From: JBGQOJ01 sp052119585 | GTDB lineage: Bacteria; Pseudomonadota; Alphaproteobacteria; Rhodobacterales; Rhodobacteraceae | Direction of reading: 5' to 3' | Assembly (NCBI RefSeq): GCF_052119585.1 | Contig: NZ_JBGQOJ010000003.1 | Location: 62,001-126,000, forward strand | DNA: 64,000 bases | Part shown: positions 31,810 through 42,248 of the stretch, in pieces | Layout of the letters: every line of letters starts with the position of its first letter | Numbering within the stretch: the first letter of the stretch is position 1 | Made by a program: the position numbers and the translations under genes | Notes under the pieces: generated by a model | The model's database searches: none | Told to the model about the DNA's origin: nothing | The model's input: the letters and a program-made list of their open reading frames with translations, nothing else

Positions 31810-31874
31810 ACTCAAATCCCCGCAGTTGTTAAGCGGGGTCTAAGGTGCGGGGTTCAACGTTATGTGTCGGTTGG

Positions 31875-31892
31875 CTGAAGGTTTTGTGACAA
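31875..31892 (-). promoter_or_regulatory. Candidate Pho box upstream of phnC
   Basis: On the minus strand: TTGTCAC AAAA CCTTCAG. The second 7-mer is weak against CTGTCAT, but it shares TGTCAC-WAAA-nYTTCA with the phnG site. The centre is about 75 bases before the start codon, a suitable place for PhoB. Confidence 0.4.
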
Positions 31893-31922
31893 AGCCCTGC
31901 GCTGCCGCCAATGCGACACGCT

Positions 31923-33374
31923 TTAGGTCAGCGCCACAAAGGCCACCCAAAAGGACATAAGCACAGCACAAACCAGCGTATATATCCCGTTCCAACGCAC
32001 CCCGACATGGAACGCGCTGACCCGCCCCAGAGAGCCGATCATCATCGTCGTCGCCGTATAGGGAGAGCTGGCACCGCAAAGCGACCAACCGGCGGTCAGC
32101 CCGACAACGATATCCACAGGATCGACCCCCATGGTCGCGGCATCGGGCAAAAGCGGCACAATCAACGATACCGACAGGATCGGGTTCATCCCCAACTGCC
32201 CCGTCACCGGAATAACCCAGACCAGCGCCACCAGAATGGTCCAGCCCGGCACCGACGACAGATCAAGCCCCGCAGCCCTGACCAATGGCGCAAGAATGAC
32301 CGTGCCCATCCCGCCGATGAACCCGGCCATCATCAGCAGCACCAGCTCTGACCGGTAACCGGGCAAATGGCGCGTGACATAGGTTTGCACCTGCCCCACG
32401 GCCCCTGCGGCATGGCCCTGCCCCCGATGCTGAACCACAATCCAGATCAGCGCGATAAACGGCACCACCGGCATGACAACCCCCGCCGCGCGGATGCCCG
32501 TCGCACCATGAAGACCGCCAACCAAAACACCAAAGATCACCAACAACAGCACAAGCGGCAGCATCACCGCCCATGTGCCCTCCGGTTTGCCGCGCACAGG
32601 GGCCGGCGCGGTCAGGCGCGGCTTGAATATCGTATCAAGCGCCCAGCCGGTGACCGCCAGAATCGCGGCGGTGACAAGGCAGGGCCAGACCACCTGCGAC
32701 CAAGGCGCACCCGGCACCAGAGAGGTGGAAATGGCGATGGCCAGCGACAGGGGCGACCACGGCAAGGTGGACACGAACCCGCGCTGGATCGCCAGCAACA
32801 TGCGGCGCAGGCGGTGGGCGCGGATCTCGGCGTTGGGTTCCTGATGTGCGTTCGCCGCCGCCATACCGCCCAGCAGGCCAAGCGCGCCATAGGTCAGCAA
32901 CAGCCCGAACAGATGCCCGCCCACGGTCAGCGCGGCATAGCGCCGTCCGGGGGGTTGCTGGGCCAGAAACCGGCCGCTGCGCAAAATAGCGGGAGAGGTC
33001 TCCGACGCGTTGCGCAATGTGGCCAGCGCCGTAAAGAACGCCGCGATAAAGGCGGCACGGCCAAGCGCGGTCAGGGTCAGGTCGGCCCAGTCGGGGCGCG
33101 TCAGAACCGCCGCCACAAACAACGCCAGCCCCACAACCACAAAGATCTGCCGTGACCAGCGCACCCGCGTGAACAACAGCGCAAGAATGGCAACCACCCC
33201 CGCCGCCGCCAGATGGGAAAACAGCGCGTCTCCGGTCCATTCGACAAGGATGACAAGCACCGTCAGAAGGATCAGCAGGCTACCGCTGGCTTTGTCGATT
33301 GCCGCCTCACGCATTTTGAAAACCCCTGCCCGCCCGGCGCGTTTGTCGCGTGCCGTCACACGAAACCCTGTCAT
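31923..33374 (-). CDS. Multi-TM permease-like protein of unknown substrate
   Basis: A 483-residue integral membrane protein with about eleven hydrophobic segments. The shape recalls the ion-transporter superfamily (DUF401/ArsB/SLC13-like), especially a repeated segment ending in GQLGMNPILSVSLIVPLLP and a later ASSPYTATTMMIGSLGR. Both pair a short Pro/Ser-rich re-entrant loop with helices, as in citrate/anion permeases. I do not recognise a named family member. The start at 33374 gives a 20-residue basic N-terminus before the alternative ATG at 33314, which has AGGGG upstream; either is possible. It faces away from the reductase gene and follows the phn transporter on the same strand after 113 bases. 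Confidence 0.7.
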   Translation of the reverse strand: MTGFRVTARDKRAGRAGVFKMREAAIDKASGSLLILLTVLVILVEWTGDALFSHLAAAGVVAILALLFTRVRWSRQIFVVVGLALFVAAVLTRPDWADLTLTALGRAAFIAAFFTALATLRNASETSPAILRSGRFLAQQPPGRRYAALTVGGHLFGLLLTYGALGLLGGMAAANAHQEPNAEIRAHRLRRMLLAIQRGFVSTLPWSPLSLAIAISTSLVPGAPWSQVVWPCLVTAAILAVTGWALDTIFKPRLTAPAPVRGKPEGTWAVMLPLVLLLVIFGVLVGGLHGATGIRAAGVVMPVVPFIALIWIVVQHRGQGHAAGAVGQVQTYVTRHLPGYRSELVLLMMAGFIGGMGTVILAPLVRAAGLDLSSVPGWTILVALVWVIPVTGQLGMNPILSVSLIVPLLPDAATMGVDPVDIVVGLTAGWSLCGASSPYTATTMMIGSLGRVSAFHVGVRWNGIYTLVCAVLMSFWVAFVALT

Positions 33375-33571
33375 TTGGTAGCCTAGCCCTGTGGCACTGA
33401 CCACAGTGTGCCCGCAGCATCCCCGCAGAAATATCGAATTGTCGGGGTCCGGGCGACAGCGATCGCCAACGGGGGCATCCCGGCCTGTCCTTTGGCCCCC
33501 GGATGGTGCAACATGGGGCAAAGACCGTGCCGTGGGGCAAACCCGCGCCCGCCCTAACCGAAAGCACCCCC

Positions 33572-34600
33572 ATGCCCCAGATTGCCCGTCGTATCGTTCT
33601 TGCCAGCCGCCCCAAGGCCGAGGCCGCGCTGGACAATTTCCGCATCGAGGACTTTCCCCTGCCGGAACCGGAGCAGGGCCAGTTCATCGCCCGCACGATC
33701 TGGCTGTCGCTGGACCCCTATATGCGCGGCCGGATGAACGACGCCAGATCCTATGCCAAACCGGTCGAGGTGGGCGGCGTGATGGAGGCGCAATGCGTGG
33801 CCGAAGTGACCGCCTCGCGCCATGACGGCTTTGCCGTGGGCGACATCGTCGTGGCGCCCAACGGTTGGGCCAGCCACGGAATATCCGACGGCACGGGTGT
33901 GCAAAAGATCGACCCCGACGTTGCGCCGATCTCGACGTATCTTGGGGTGCTGGGCATGCCCGGCCTGACCGCATGGGTCGGGCTGAACGACATCCTGCGC
34001 GCAAAGGCGGGCGAGACGATTGTGGTTTCTGCCGCGACGGGGGCTGTCGGTAGCCTTGTCGGGCAACTGGCCAGACAAAAGGGCCTGCGGGTGATCGGTG
34101 TCGCGGGCGGGCCGGAAAAATGCGCCTTTGCGGTCAGTGATCTGGGCTATGACGTCTGCCTTGACCACCGCGCGGGCGATGCGGCAGCGCTCAGTTCCGC
34201 GATTGCCGGTGCCGCCCCGAACGGGGTTGACCTGTATTACGAAAACGTCGGCGGCAAGACGCTTCAGGCGGTGCTGCCGGTGATGAACACCCATGGGCGG
34301 ATTGCGCTGTGCGGCATGATCGCGTGGTACTCGGGGGCGGCGGATGCCATGCCGGCCCCTGCCATCTGGGGTGCGATCCTGCGGCAGCGGCTTTGCGTTC
34401 AGGGCTTTATCATCTTCGACCACTATGACCGGATGCCCGCGTTTCTGGCCGAGGTCGGACCTCTGGTCAAATCCGGCAAGGTGGCCTACCGCGAAACCGT
34501 GGCCGAAGGGCTGGAGGCGGCACCGGCGGCATTTCTGGCGCTGCTGAAGGGCGGAAATTTCGGCAAGCAACTGGTGCGCGTCGGCGCCGACCCCACCTAG
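33572..34600 (+). CDS. MDR-family NADP-dependent oxidoreductase (zinc-independent)
   Basis: A 342-residue medium-chain reductase of the CurA/leukotriene B4 dehydrogenase-like group, which reduces activated double bonds or ketones with NADPH. Typical marks are WLSLDPYMRGRMND, the nucleotide-binding VSAATGAVGSLVGQLARQKG near residue 150, and DLYYENVGGKTLQAVLPVMN. Catalytic zinc cysteines are absent, as expected. The ATG at 33572 starts MPQIARRIVLASRPKAE, the usual N-terminus. It is convergent with the iron-type dehydrogenase, their ends overlapping by four bases. Confidence 0.85.
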   Translation: MPQIARRIVLASRPKAEAALDNFRIEDFPLPEPEQGQFIARTIWLSLDPYMRGRMNDARSYAKPVEVGGVMEAQCVAEVTASRHDGFAVGDIVVAPNGWASHGISDGTGVQKIDPDVAPISTYLGVLGMPGLTAWVGLNDILRAKAGETIVVSAATGAVGSLVGQLARQKGLRVIGVAGGPEKCAFAVSDLGYDVCLDHRAGDAAALSSAIAGAAPNGVDLYYENVGGKTLQAVLPVMNTHGRIALCGMIAWYSGAADAMPAPAIWGAILRQRLCVQGFIIFDHYDRMPAFLAEVGPLVKSGKVAYRETVAEGLEAAPAAFLALLKGGNFGKQLVRVGADPT

Positions 34601-35736
34601 GAGCGGGCCAAGATGCGGGCCAGTGTCGTTGCAGGCAAAGGCAGGACATTGCCGCGCATGGACGAGGACGCCGCCGCCTCGGTGGCGATGCGATCAAAAA
34701 GGTCGGGCGTTACGTTCAGTGCGGCAAGTCGCGGGCTGCCCCATGCGTCTATGCGGGTTTCCAGATGGGCAAAGGCATCCTCGCTGTGCCCCAGACTGGC
34801 GTCGATCCAGCCCGCCACCTGATCGAAACGGTCGATCGCCCGCCCCTGCGCCACACAGGCGGCGCGGTTTTCGATCAGCACGGCGGGCAGCAACCGCCCG
34901 CAGATCGCCCCGTGGGGCGCGCCACACAAGCCGCCGATCACCCCCGCCAGACCATGCACCGCACCAAGGCCGGAATTGGCAAGCGCCATGCCACCGATCA
35001 GGCTGGTAAAGGCCAGATCATCGCGGGCGGCGGCGTCTTCGCCCTGCATCAGACGGCCAAGCGCCGACAGCCCGCGCGGGATGGCATCGCGGCACAGCGC
35101 GTCGGTCAGCACGTTGGCCTTCGACGACAGGTAAGGCTCGATTACCTGCACCACCGCATCAAGGCCCGATGCCAGCGTCACCGGACGCGGGCAGTTATCA
35201 GTCAACGCGGGGTCGATGATCGCCAGCACCGGCACCATACGGTCATCGCGCAGGCTGACCTTACGGGCATGGTCGGGCACGGTGATGACGGCGTTTTTCG
35301 TCACTTCCGCGCCGGTGCCCGATGTTGTGGGAATGGCGATGAAGGGCAGCGGGGCCGGGCCCAGCGGGCGGCCCTCGCCCACCACCTCCAGATGGATCAT
35401 GGCGGGGTGCGGGCCGGGGATCAAGGCCGCAGCCGCCTTGGCCAGATCAATCGCCGATCCGCCGCCGACGGCCACAACCACATCGACCCGCGCCCGACGG
35501 CCAAGGGCGACACAGGCGTCAAGCTGCGGCAGATCGGGTTCGCCTGACGCAAACACCGGCACGACATCGCAACCGGCCGCAATCAGCGTATCTTGCAGCA
35601 CGTCGACCCATGCGACAGACCTGCCCCGGACCAGCAGAACCCGGCGCCCCAGCGCGGTGATCGCAGGCGCTGCCGCATCGCGGGTTCCACGACCGAACCT
35701 GATCCGGCCAGATGTCATAAAATCAAACGATATCAT
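34597..35736 (-). CDS. Iron-type (group III) alcohol dehydrogenase family protein
   Basis: A 379-residue protein with the GGGSAIDLAK nucleotide loop (residues 91-100) and the PTTSGTGAEVTKNAV motif. Of the four usual metal ligands, Asp193, His261 and His275 are present, but the expected His at position 197 is Gln (GLDAVVQVIEPY). A Q at this place is recalled from a subgroup of the family, so it may still bind metal. The substrate is unknown. It lies only 18 bases after glpK in the same direction, making it the probable last gene of the glycerol operon, where an alcohol or aldehyde step would fit. Confidence 0.82.
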   Translation of the reverse strand: MISFDFMTSGRIRFGRGTRDAAAPAITALGRRVLLVRGRSVAWVDVLQDTLIAAGCDVVPVFASGEPDLPQLDACVALGRRARVDVVVAVGGGSAIDLAKAAAALIPGPHPAMIHLEVVGEGRPLGPAPLPFIAIPTTSGTGAEVTKNAVITVPDHARKVSLRDDRMVPVLAIIDPALTDNCPRPVTLASGLDAVVQVIEPYLSSKANVLTDALCRDAIPRGLSALGRLMQGEDAAARDDLAFTSLIGGMALANSGLGAVHGLAGVIGGLCGAPHGAICGRLLPAVLIENRAACVAQGRAIDRFDQVAGWIDASLGHSEDAFAHLETRIDAWGSPRLAALNVTPDLFDRIATEAAASSSMRGNVLPLPATTLARILARS

Positions 35737-35754
35737 TATAATACACCCCGTTCT

Positions 35755-37242
35755 TCAATAAGAAAGCGTGGCCTTTACCGCGCGTTTCCAGGCGGCATAT
35801 TTCGCCTCGCGCTGGTCGTCGGCCATCATGGGCGTAAAGGTCTGTTGCAGCGCCCAGCTTTTGGCAAAGCCCGCCTGATCCGGGTAAAGCCCCGCCCGCA
35901 TTCCAGCCAGCCATGCCACCCCGAGGGCTGTGGTTTCCAGCACGTCGGGGCGGTCTACCGGGGCGCCGGTGATGTCGGCCAGAAACTGCATCGCCCAGTC
36001 CGACGCGCTCATCCCGCCATCGACCCGCAGGGTGGCGCTGGCACCTTTGCCCTGCCAGTCGGCCTGCATCGCCTCCAGCAGGTCGCGGGTCTGGTAGCCG
36101 ACGCTTTCCAGCGCGGCGCGCGCCAGTTCGGCGGGGCCGGAATTGCGCGTCAGCCCGTAGATCGCGCCCCGGCATTCGGCGTTCCAATAGGGCGCGCCAA
36201 GGCCGGTAAAGGCGGGCACAAGCACGACCTGCTGCGTCGGATCGGCTGTTTCTGCCAGCGGTTGCGTCTCTTTCGCCTCGCGGATGATTTTCAGCCCGTC
36301 GCGCAGCCATTGCACGACAGCACCCGCAATAAAGATAGAGCCTTCAAGCGCATAGGTGGGTTTCCCGTCCAACTGATAGGCGATGGTGGTCAAAAGCCGG
36401 TTGTTGGATACGACCGCAGTATCGCCGGTGTTCAACAGCGCAAAACACCCCGTGCCATAGGTGGATTTCATCATGCCGGGTTCGAAACAGGCCTGACCCA
36501 GCGTCGCCGCCTGCTGGTCGCCCGCGACGCCCAGCACAGGGATCGCACGACCGAACAGGTCGGGGCGGGTCATGCCAAAATCAGCGGCGCAATCCTTGAC
36601 CTCTGGCAGCATTTCCATAGGAATATCAAAGAGATCGCAGATGGTCTTGCTCCACCTGCCTTTGTGGATATCATACAGCAGCGTGCGGGCGGCATTGGTG
36701 GCGTCGGTCACATGGGCGGCCCCGCCGGTCAGCTTCCATATCAGATAGGTGTCGACCGTCCCGAAGATCAGCTTGCCCACGCGGGCGCGGTCGCGCGCCC
36801 CGTCCACATGGTCGAGGATCCATTTCAGCTTTGTCCCCGAAAAATACGGGTCCATCAGAAGGCCGGTTCTGGCGGTGACCATATCGGCGTGGCCCGCGTC
36901 GCGCATCTGGCGGCAGAAAGGCGCTGTGCGGCGGTCCTGCCACACGATGGCGTTATGCACCGGCTGGCCGGTATCGCGGTCCCAGACAAGGGTGGTTTCG
37001 CGTTGGTTGGTGATGCCGATGGCGGCGATGTCTTCGGGGGCAAGCCCCGCCCGTTCGATCGCGGCGCGGCAGGTGCCTGCGGTGGTGGACCACAGATCGG
37101 CGGGATCATGTTCGACCCATCCGCTGTCGGGATAATGCTGGGGGAATTCCTCTTGTGCGGAGGCCACGACCTTCATCGCGGCATCGAAAATGATCGCGCG
37201 GCTGGACGTGGTGCCCTGATCAATCGCAAGAATATGGCTCAT
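35755..37242 (-). CDS. glpK: Glycerol kinase
   Basis: A 495-residue FGGY kinase converting glycerol to sn-glycerol 3-phosphate with ATP. Markers are AIDQGTTSSRAIIFD at the N-terminus, the substrate-site NAIVWQDRRT, KSTYGTGCFALLNTG, and the C-terminal SWALQQTFTPMM region. The ATG at 37242 has GGGAGGGAGG upstream. It follows glpV after a hairpin. GlpD, at the head of the operon, oxidises its product. Confidence 0.95.
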   Translation of the reverse strand: MSHILAIDQGTTSSRAIIFDAAMKVVASAQEEFPQHYPDSGWVEHDPADLWSTTAGTCRAAIERAGLAPEDIAAIGITNQRETTLVWDRDTGQPVHNAIVWQDRRTAPFCRQMRDAGHADMVTARTGLLMDPYFSGTKLKWILDHVDGARDRARVGKLIFGTVDTYLIWKLTGGAAHVTDATNAARTLLYDIHKGRWSKTICDLFDIPMEMLPEVKDCAADFGMTRPDLFGRAIPVLGVAGDQQAATLGQACFEPGMMKSTYGTGCFALLNTGDTAVVSNNRLLTTIAYQLDGKPTYALEGSIFIAGAVVQWLRDGLKIIREAKETQPLAETADPTQQVVLVPAFTGLGAPYWNAECRGAIYGLTRNSGPAELARAALESVGYQTRDLLEAMQADWQGKGASATLRVDGGMSASDWAMQFLADITGAPVDRPDVLETTALGVAWLAGMRAGLYPDQAGFAKSWALQQTFTPMMADDQREAKYAAWKRAVKATLSY

Positions 37243-37270
37243 CGAAGGCCTCCCTCCCTCTTTCCCTGTC

Positions 37271-37304
37271 AAAAAGGCGGCCGCCTTTGGCAGACAGCCG
37301 CCTT
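37271..37304 (-). terminator. Terminator-like hairpin between glpV and glpK
   Basis: Read on the minus strand, AAGGCGGC (37304-37297) pairs with GCCGCCTT (37281-37274), followed by TTTTT. The region AAAGGCGGCCGCCTTT alone is a perfect palindrome. Expected effect: abundant glpV mRNA and lower glpK mRNA. Confidence 0.7.
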
Positions 37305-37347
37305 CGCGTCGGTGTGGGTCAGGGCCGAAAGGCCCCGACCAAAGGCG

Positions 37348-39072
37348 TTACTGCCAGGACTTGATCAGCTCTTCATAGCTGATGGTCACAGGCGTGTCCT
37401 TTTCATTTTCCAGCATCAGCTGAGGCGCAAGGGTTCCGCCGTCGACGGCAACCTTGTTCCAATAGGCCAGATCATGCTCTTCGGCCATTTTCGGGCCGAT
37501 GTCGCCCTGAACGCCGGACCGCTCGATCCGCTCCATGACTTTTTCCTGCTCTGCGCACAGCGAGTCCATGGCCGCCTGCACCGTCTTTGCACCCGAAGAC
37601 GCATCGCCGATGTTCTGCCACCACAACTGTGCCAGCTTTGGATAGTCGGGAACGTTGGTGCCGGTTGGCGACCACTGAACGCGGGCCGGCGAGCGGTAGA
37701 ACTCGATCAGGCCACCCAGTTTCGGCGCGCGCTCGGTAAAGCTTTTGTCCTGGATCGTCGACTCGCGGGTGAAGGTCAGGCCAACATGGCTTTTCTTGAC
37801 GTCCACGGTTTTAGAGGTGACGAACTGGGCATAAAGCCATGCTGCCTTGGCGCGGTCCGCAGGCGTGGATTTCATCAGGGTCCAGGCGCCAACGTCCTGA
37901 TAGCCCAGTTTCATCCCGTCCTTCCAGTAGACGCCATGCGGCGACGGTGCCATGCGCCATTTCGGCGTGCCGTCCTCGTTCATCACGGGCAGGCCTTCTT
38001 TGACCATGTCCGCGGTGAATGCGGTATACCAGAAAAGCTGCTGCGCGATCGCGCCCTGTGCCGGAACCGGACCGGCCTCGCCAAAGGTCATGCCCTGCGC
38101 TGCGGGGGGTGTGAATTTCTTCAGCCATTCGACATATTTGGTCACAGCATAGACCGACGCCGGGCCGTTTGTGTCGCCACCGCGTGCCACGCAAGATCCG
38201 ACAGGACGGTCGTTTTCGTCAACGCGGATGCCCCATTCGTCAACCGGCTTGCCGTTCGGCAGACCCTTGTCACCGTTTCCGGCCATCGACAGCCACGCAT
38301 CGGTGAACCGCCAACCCAGGGACGGGTCTTTTTTGCCGTAATCCATGTTGCCAAAGATTTCCTGACCGTCGATCGTCTTGCCGGTAAAGAATTCGGCGAT
38401 GTCCTCGTAGGCCGACCAGTTGACGGGAACGCCAAGGTCATAGCCGTATTTTGCCTTGAACTCTTCCATGAACGCCGGATCGGTGAACCAGTCCTGACGG
38501 AACCAGTAAAGGTTGGCGAACTGCTGGTCGGGCAGCTGATACAGCTTGCCGTCGGGGGCAGTTGTGAAATCGGTGCCGATAAAGTCGGCCAGATCCAGCG
38601 TCGGGCTGGTCACGTCCTTGGCCTCGTTCGCCATCCAGTCGGTCAGGTCGCGGGCCTGCTGATAGCGCCAGTGGGTGCCGATCAGGTCAGAGTCGTTGAC
38701 ATAGGCGTCATAGATGTTCTCGCCCGACTGCATCTGGGTTTGCAGCTTTTCAACAACGTCGCCCTCGCCGATCAGGTCGTGGGTGATCTTGATCCCGGTG
38801 ATTTTGGCGAATTCGGCGGCCAGAACCTTGGATTCGTATTCATGCGTGGTCAGCGTTTCCGACGCCACGTTGATTTCCATGCCGGCAAAAGGCGCTGCCG
38901 CATCGACGAACCATTGCATTTCCGCCTCTTGATCGGCGCGGCTTAACGTCGAAAGATCGCCGATCTCTGCGTCCAGGAACGCCTTTGCGGCGTCCATGTC
39001 GGCGAATGCCGGACCTGCCAGCAGACCAAGCGCAAGTGCAAGGGCCGTTGAGGATTTAAGATTGGGGTTCAT
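37348..39072 (-). CDS. glpV: Glycerol ABC transporter substrate-binding protein
   Basis: A 574-residue periplasmic receptor, long for an ABC binding protein, as in rhizobial GlpV. The Sec signal ends near GPAFA-DMDA (residues ~1-24). The mature part shows the fold of family-1 receptors (PFAGMEINVASETLTTHEYE, LIGEGDVVEKLQTQMQSGENIYDAYVND, cited as landmarks). The start at 39072 is supported by GGGAGG. It lies between glpU and glpK and binds glycerol, inferred from the operon. Confidence 0.9.
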   Translation of the reverse strand: MNPNLKSSTALALALGLLAGPAFADMDAAKAFLDAEIGDLSTLSRADQEAEMQWFVDAAAPFAGMEINVASETLTTHEYESKVLAAEFAKITGIKITHDLIGEGDVVEKLQTQMQSGENIYDAYVNDSDLIGTHWRYQQARDLTDWMANEAKDVTSPTLDLADFIGTDFTTAPDGKLYQLPDQQFANLYWFRQDWFTDPAFMEEFKAKYGYDLGVPVNWSAYEDIAEFFTGKTIDGQEIFGNMDYGKKDPSLGWRFTDAWLSMAGNGDKGLPNGKPVDEWGIRVDENDRPVGSCVARGGDTNGPASVYAVTKYVEWLKKFTPPAAQGMTFGEAGPVPAQGAIAQQLFWYTAFTADMVKEGLPVMNEDGTPKWRMAPSPHGVYWKDGMKLGYQDVGAWTLMKSTPADRAKAAWLYAQFVTSKTVDVKKSHVGLTFTRESTIQDKSFTERAPKLGGLIEFYRSPARVQWSPTGTNVPDYPKLAQLWWQNIGDASSGAKTVQAAMDSLCAEQEKVMERIERSGVQGDIGPKMAEEHDLAYWNKVAVDGGTLAPQLMLENEKDTPVTISYEELIKSWQ

Positions 39073-39140
39073 TTGGTTTCCTCCCTTAAGAACCGATAGT
39101 ATGCGGCGGGCATTTCCGGCCCGGACCGCGGCGAAACTGA

Positions 39141-39416
39141 CTAGACCCAGCGAAAGACCGCTGCGGCATAGATCAGACAGGCAAGCAGCGCGTAGGGCTG
39201 CGGTGCTATTTCCAGCCCCAGCCATGCCAGATTGATAAAGGCAGAGCCGAGAAGCGTGATGAACAGGCGGTCGCCCCTTGTGGTTTCGATCCGCAGAACG
39301 CCGGTGCGCGGCGTTTCCGGGAACTTGATCGCAAGCACGGTGAAAATCACCAGAAGGCAGCCGATTGTGACGAAGAAGATTGCGGTTGGTGTGGTCCAGG
39401 CCATCCAGTCGAGCAT
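39141..39416 (-). CDS. glpU: GlpU, DUF2160 small membrane protein
   Basis: A 91-residue protein with two to three hydrophobic segments (residues ~10-30, 52-67, 72-88) and the linking polar stretch FPETPRTGVLRIETTRGDRL. This length, place and sequence fit DUF2160/GlpU, regularly found between permease and receptor genes of GlpSTPQV systems. Its role in transport is not known; it may be a small permease accessory. Confidence 0.85.
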   Translation of the reverse strand: MLDWMAWTTPTAIFFVTIGCLLVIFTVLAIKFPETPRTGVLRIETTRGDRLFITLLGSAFINLAWLGLEIAPQPYALLACLIYAAAVFRWV

Positions 39417-39428
39417 GGTGAAACCCCT

Positions 39429-41148
<1,720 letters not shown>

Positions 41149-41149
<1 letters not shown>

Positions 41150-42246
41150 CAGGCGGCCTCCTCTTTCGCACTGCCCACAGGCGCCACACGCCAGTCGTTG
41201 CGGTAGACATTGATCCCTGCCGGATCAAAGACAACGCGGTTCATATCCGCGCCAATCACATCACCTTCGGCGGCTATTACATTGATTTCATGTCCGTTCA
41301 TTTCTGCGCGAACGATCTTGTGGCGGCCCACATCCTCGACCCTTCGAATGCGCACGGGCAGGCCTTCGGGGCCGCGTCCCAGCCGGATGAATTCAGGCCG
41401 CACGCCGATCTGCACTTTGCCGTCCAGCGCGCCATACCCCGCCCCCAGCGGCACCTCTGTGCCGTCGATGATTGCGGTGGCACCCGTCACCTGCGCATCC
41501 AGCACGTTCATGCCGGGTGATCCGATGAAGTAACCGACAAACGTATGCGCGGGACGCTCGAACAGTTCCTGCGGGGTGCCGATCTGCACGACGCGGCCAT
41601 CATACATGACGACCACCTTGTCGGCGAAGGTCAGCGCCTCTGTCTGGTCATGGGTCACGTAGATCATCGTGTGGCCGAATTCGTGGTGCAGGGATTTCAA
41701 CTGGGTCCGCAGTTCCCATTTCATATGCGGGTCGATCACCGTCAGCGGCTCGTCGAACAACAGCGCGTTGACGTCCTCCCGGACCATGCCGCGCCCAAGG
41801 CTGATCTTTTGCTTGGCGTCCGCCGTCAGGCCGCGCGCCTTGCGGTTCAGCATTTCTTCCATGCCGATCATCCTGGCGATCTGGTTGACGCGGGCCGCGA
41901 CATAAGACGCATCCGCACCGCGATTGCGCAGCGGAAAGGCCAGATTGTCGTGGACGGTCATGGTGTCGTAGACCACCGGGAACTGGAACACCTGCGCGAT
42001 GTTGCGCTGTGCCGTGGGGGCATTGGTTACATCCTGCCCGTTGAACAGGATACGCCCCTGCGATGGATGAAGAAGGCCGGATATGATATTGAGAAGAGTG
42101 GACTTTCCGCAACCGGACGACCCAAGAAGCGCATAAGCCTCGCCGTCGGCCCAGTCGTGGTTCAGCTCCTTCAGGGCGAAATCATCCTCGGATTTCGGGG
42201 TCTTCAGATAGGAATGCGCCAGATTATCAAGCGTGATCTTTGCCAT
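41149..42246 (-). CDS. glpT: Glycerol ABC transporter ATP-binding protein GlpT
   Basis: A 365-residue UgpC/MalK-like ATPase with Walker A GSSGCGKST near residue 42 and a TOBE-type C-terminus. The signature motif is not LSGGQ: the site reads LTADAKQKISLGRGMV. The Walker B region ALLFDEPLTVIDP has Val-Ile-Asp in the D-loop. So one ATP site of the heterodimer is probably modified; I recall this as usual for GlpT proteins. It acts with GlpS. Confidence 0.9.
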
Positions 42247-42248
42247 GG

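Noticed and set aside
37320..37340. GGGCC-GAAA-GGCCC hairpin just downstream of glpV as a separate terminator
   Set aside because: The stem is short and no T-run follows on the minus strand. The hairpin at 37271-37304 is the better terminator.
35593..38946. Very long open frame on the plus strand opposite glpK and glpV
   Set aside because: It has no recognisable domain, no ribosome site and a composition set by the GC-rich third positions of the real minus-strand genes. Similar long antisense frames at 19708-21477 and 51375-53717 are rejected for the same reason.
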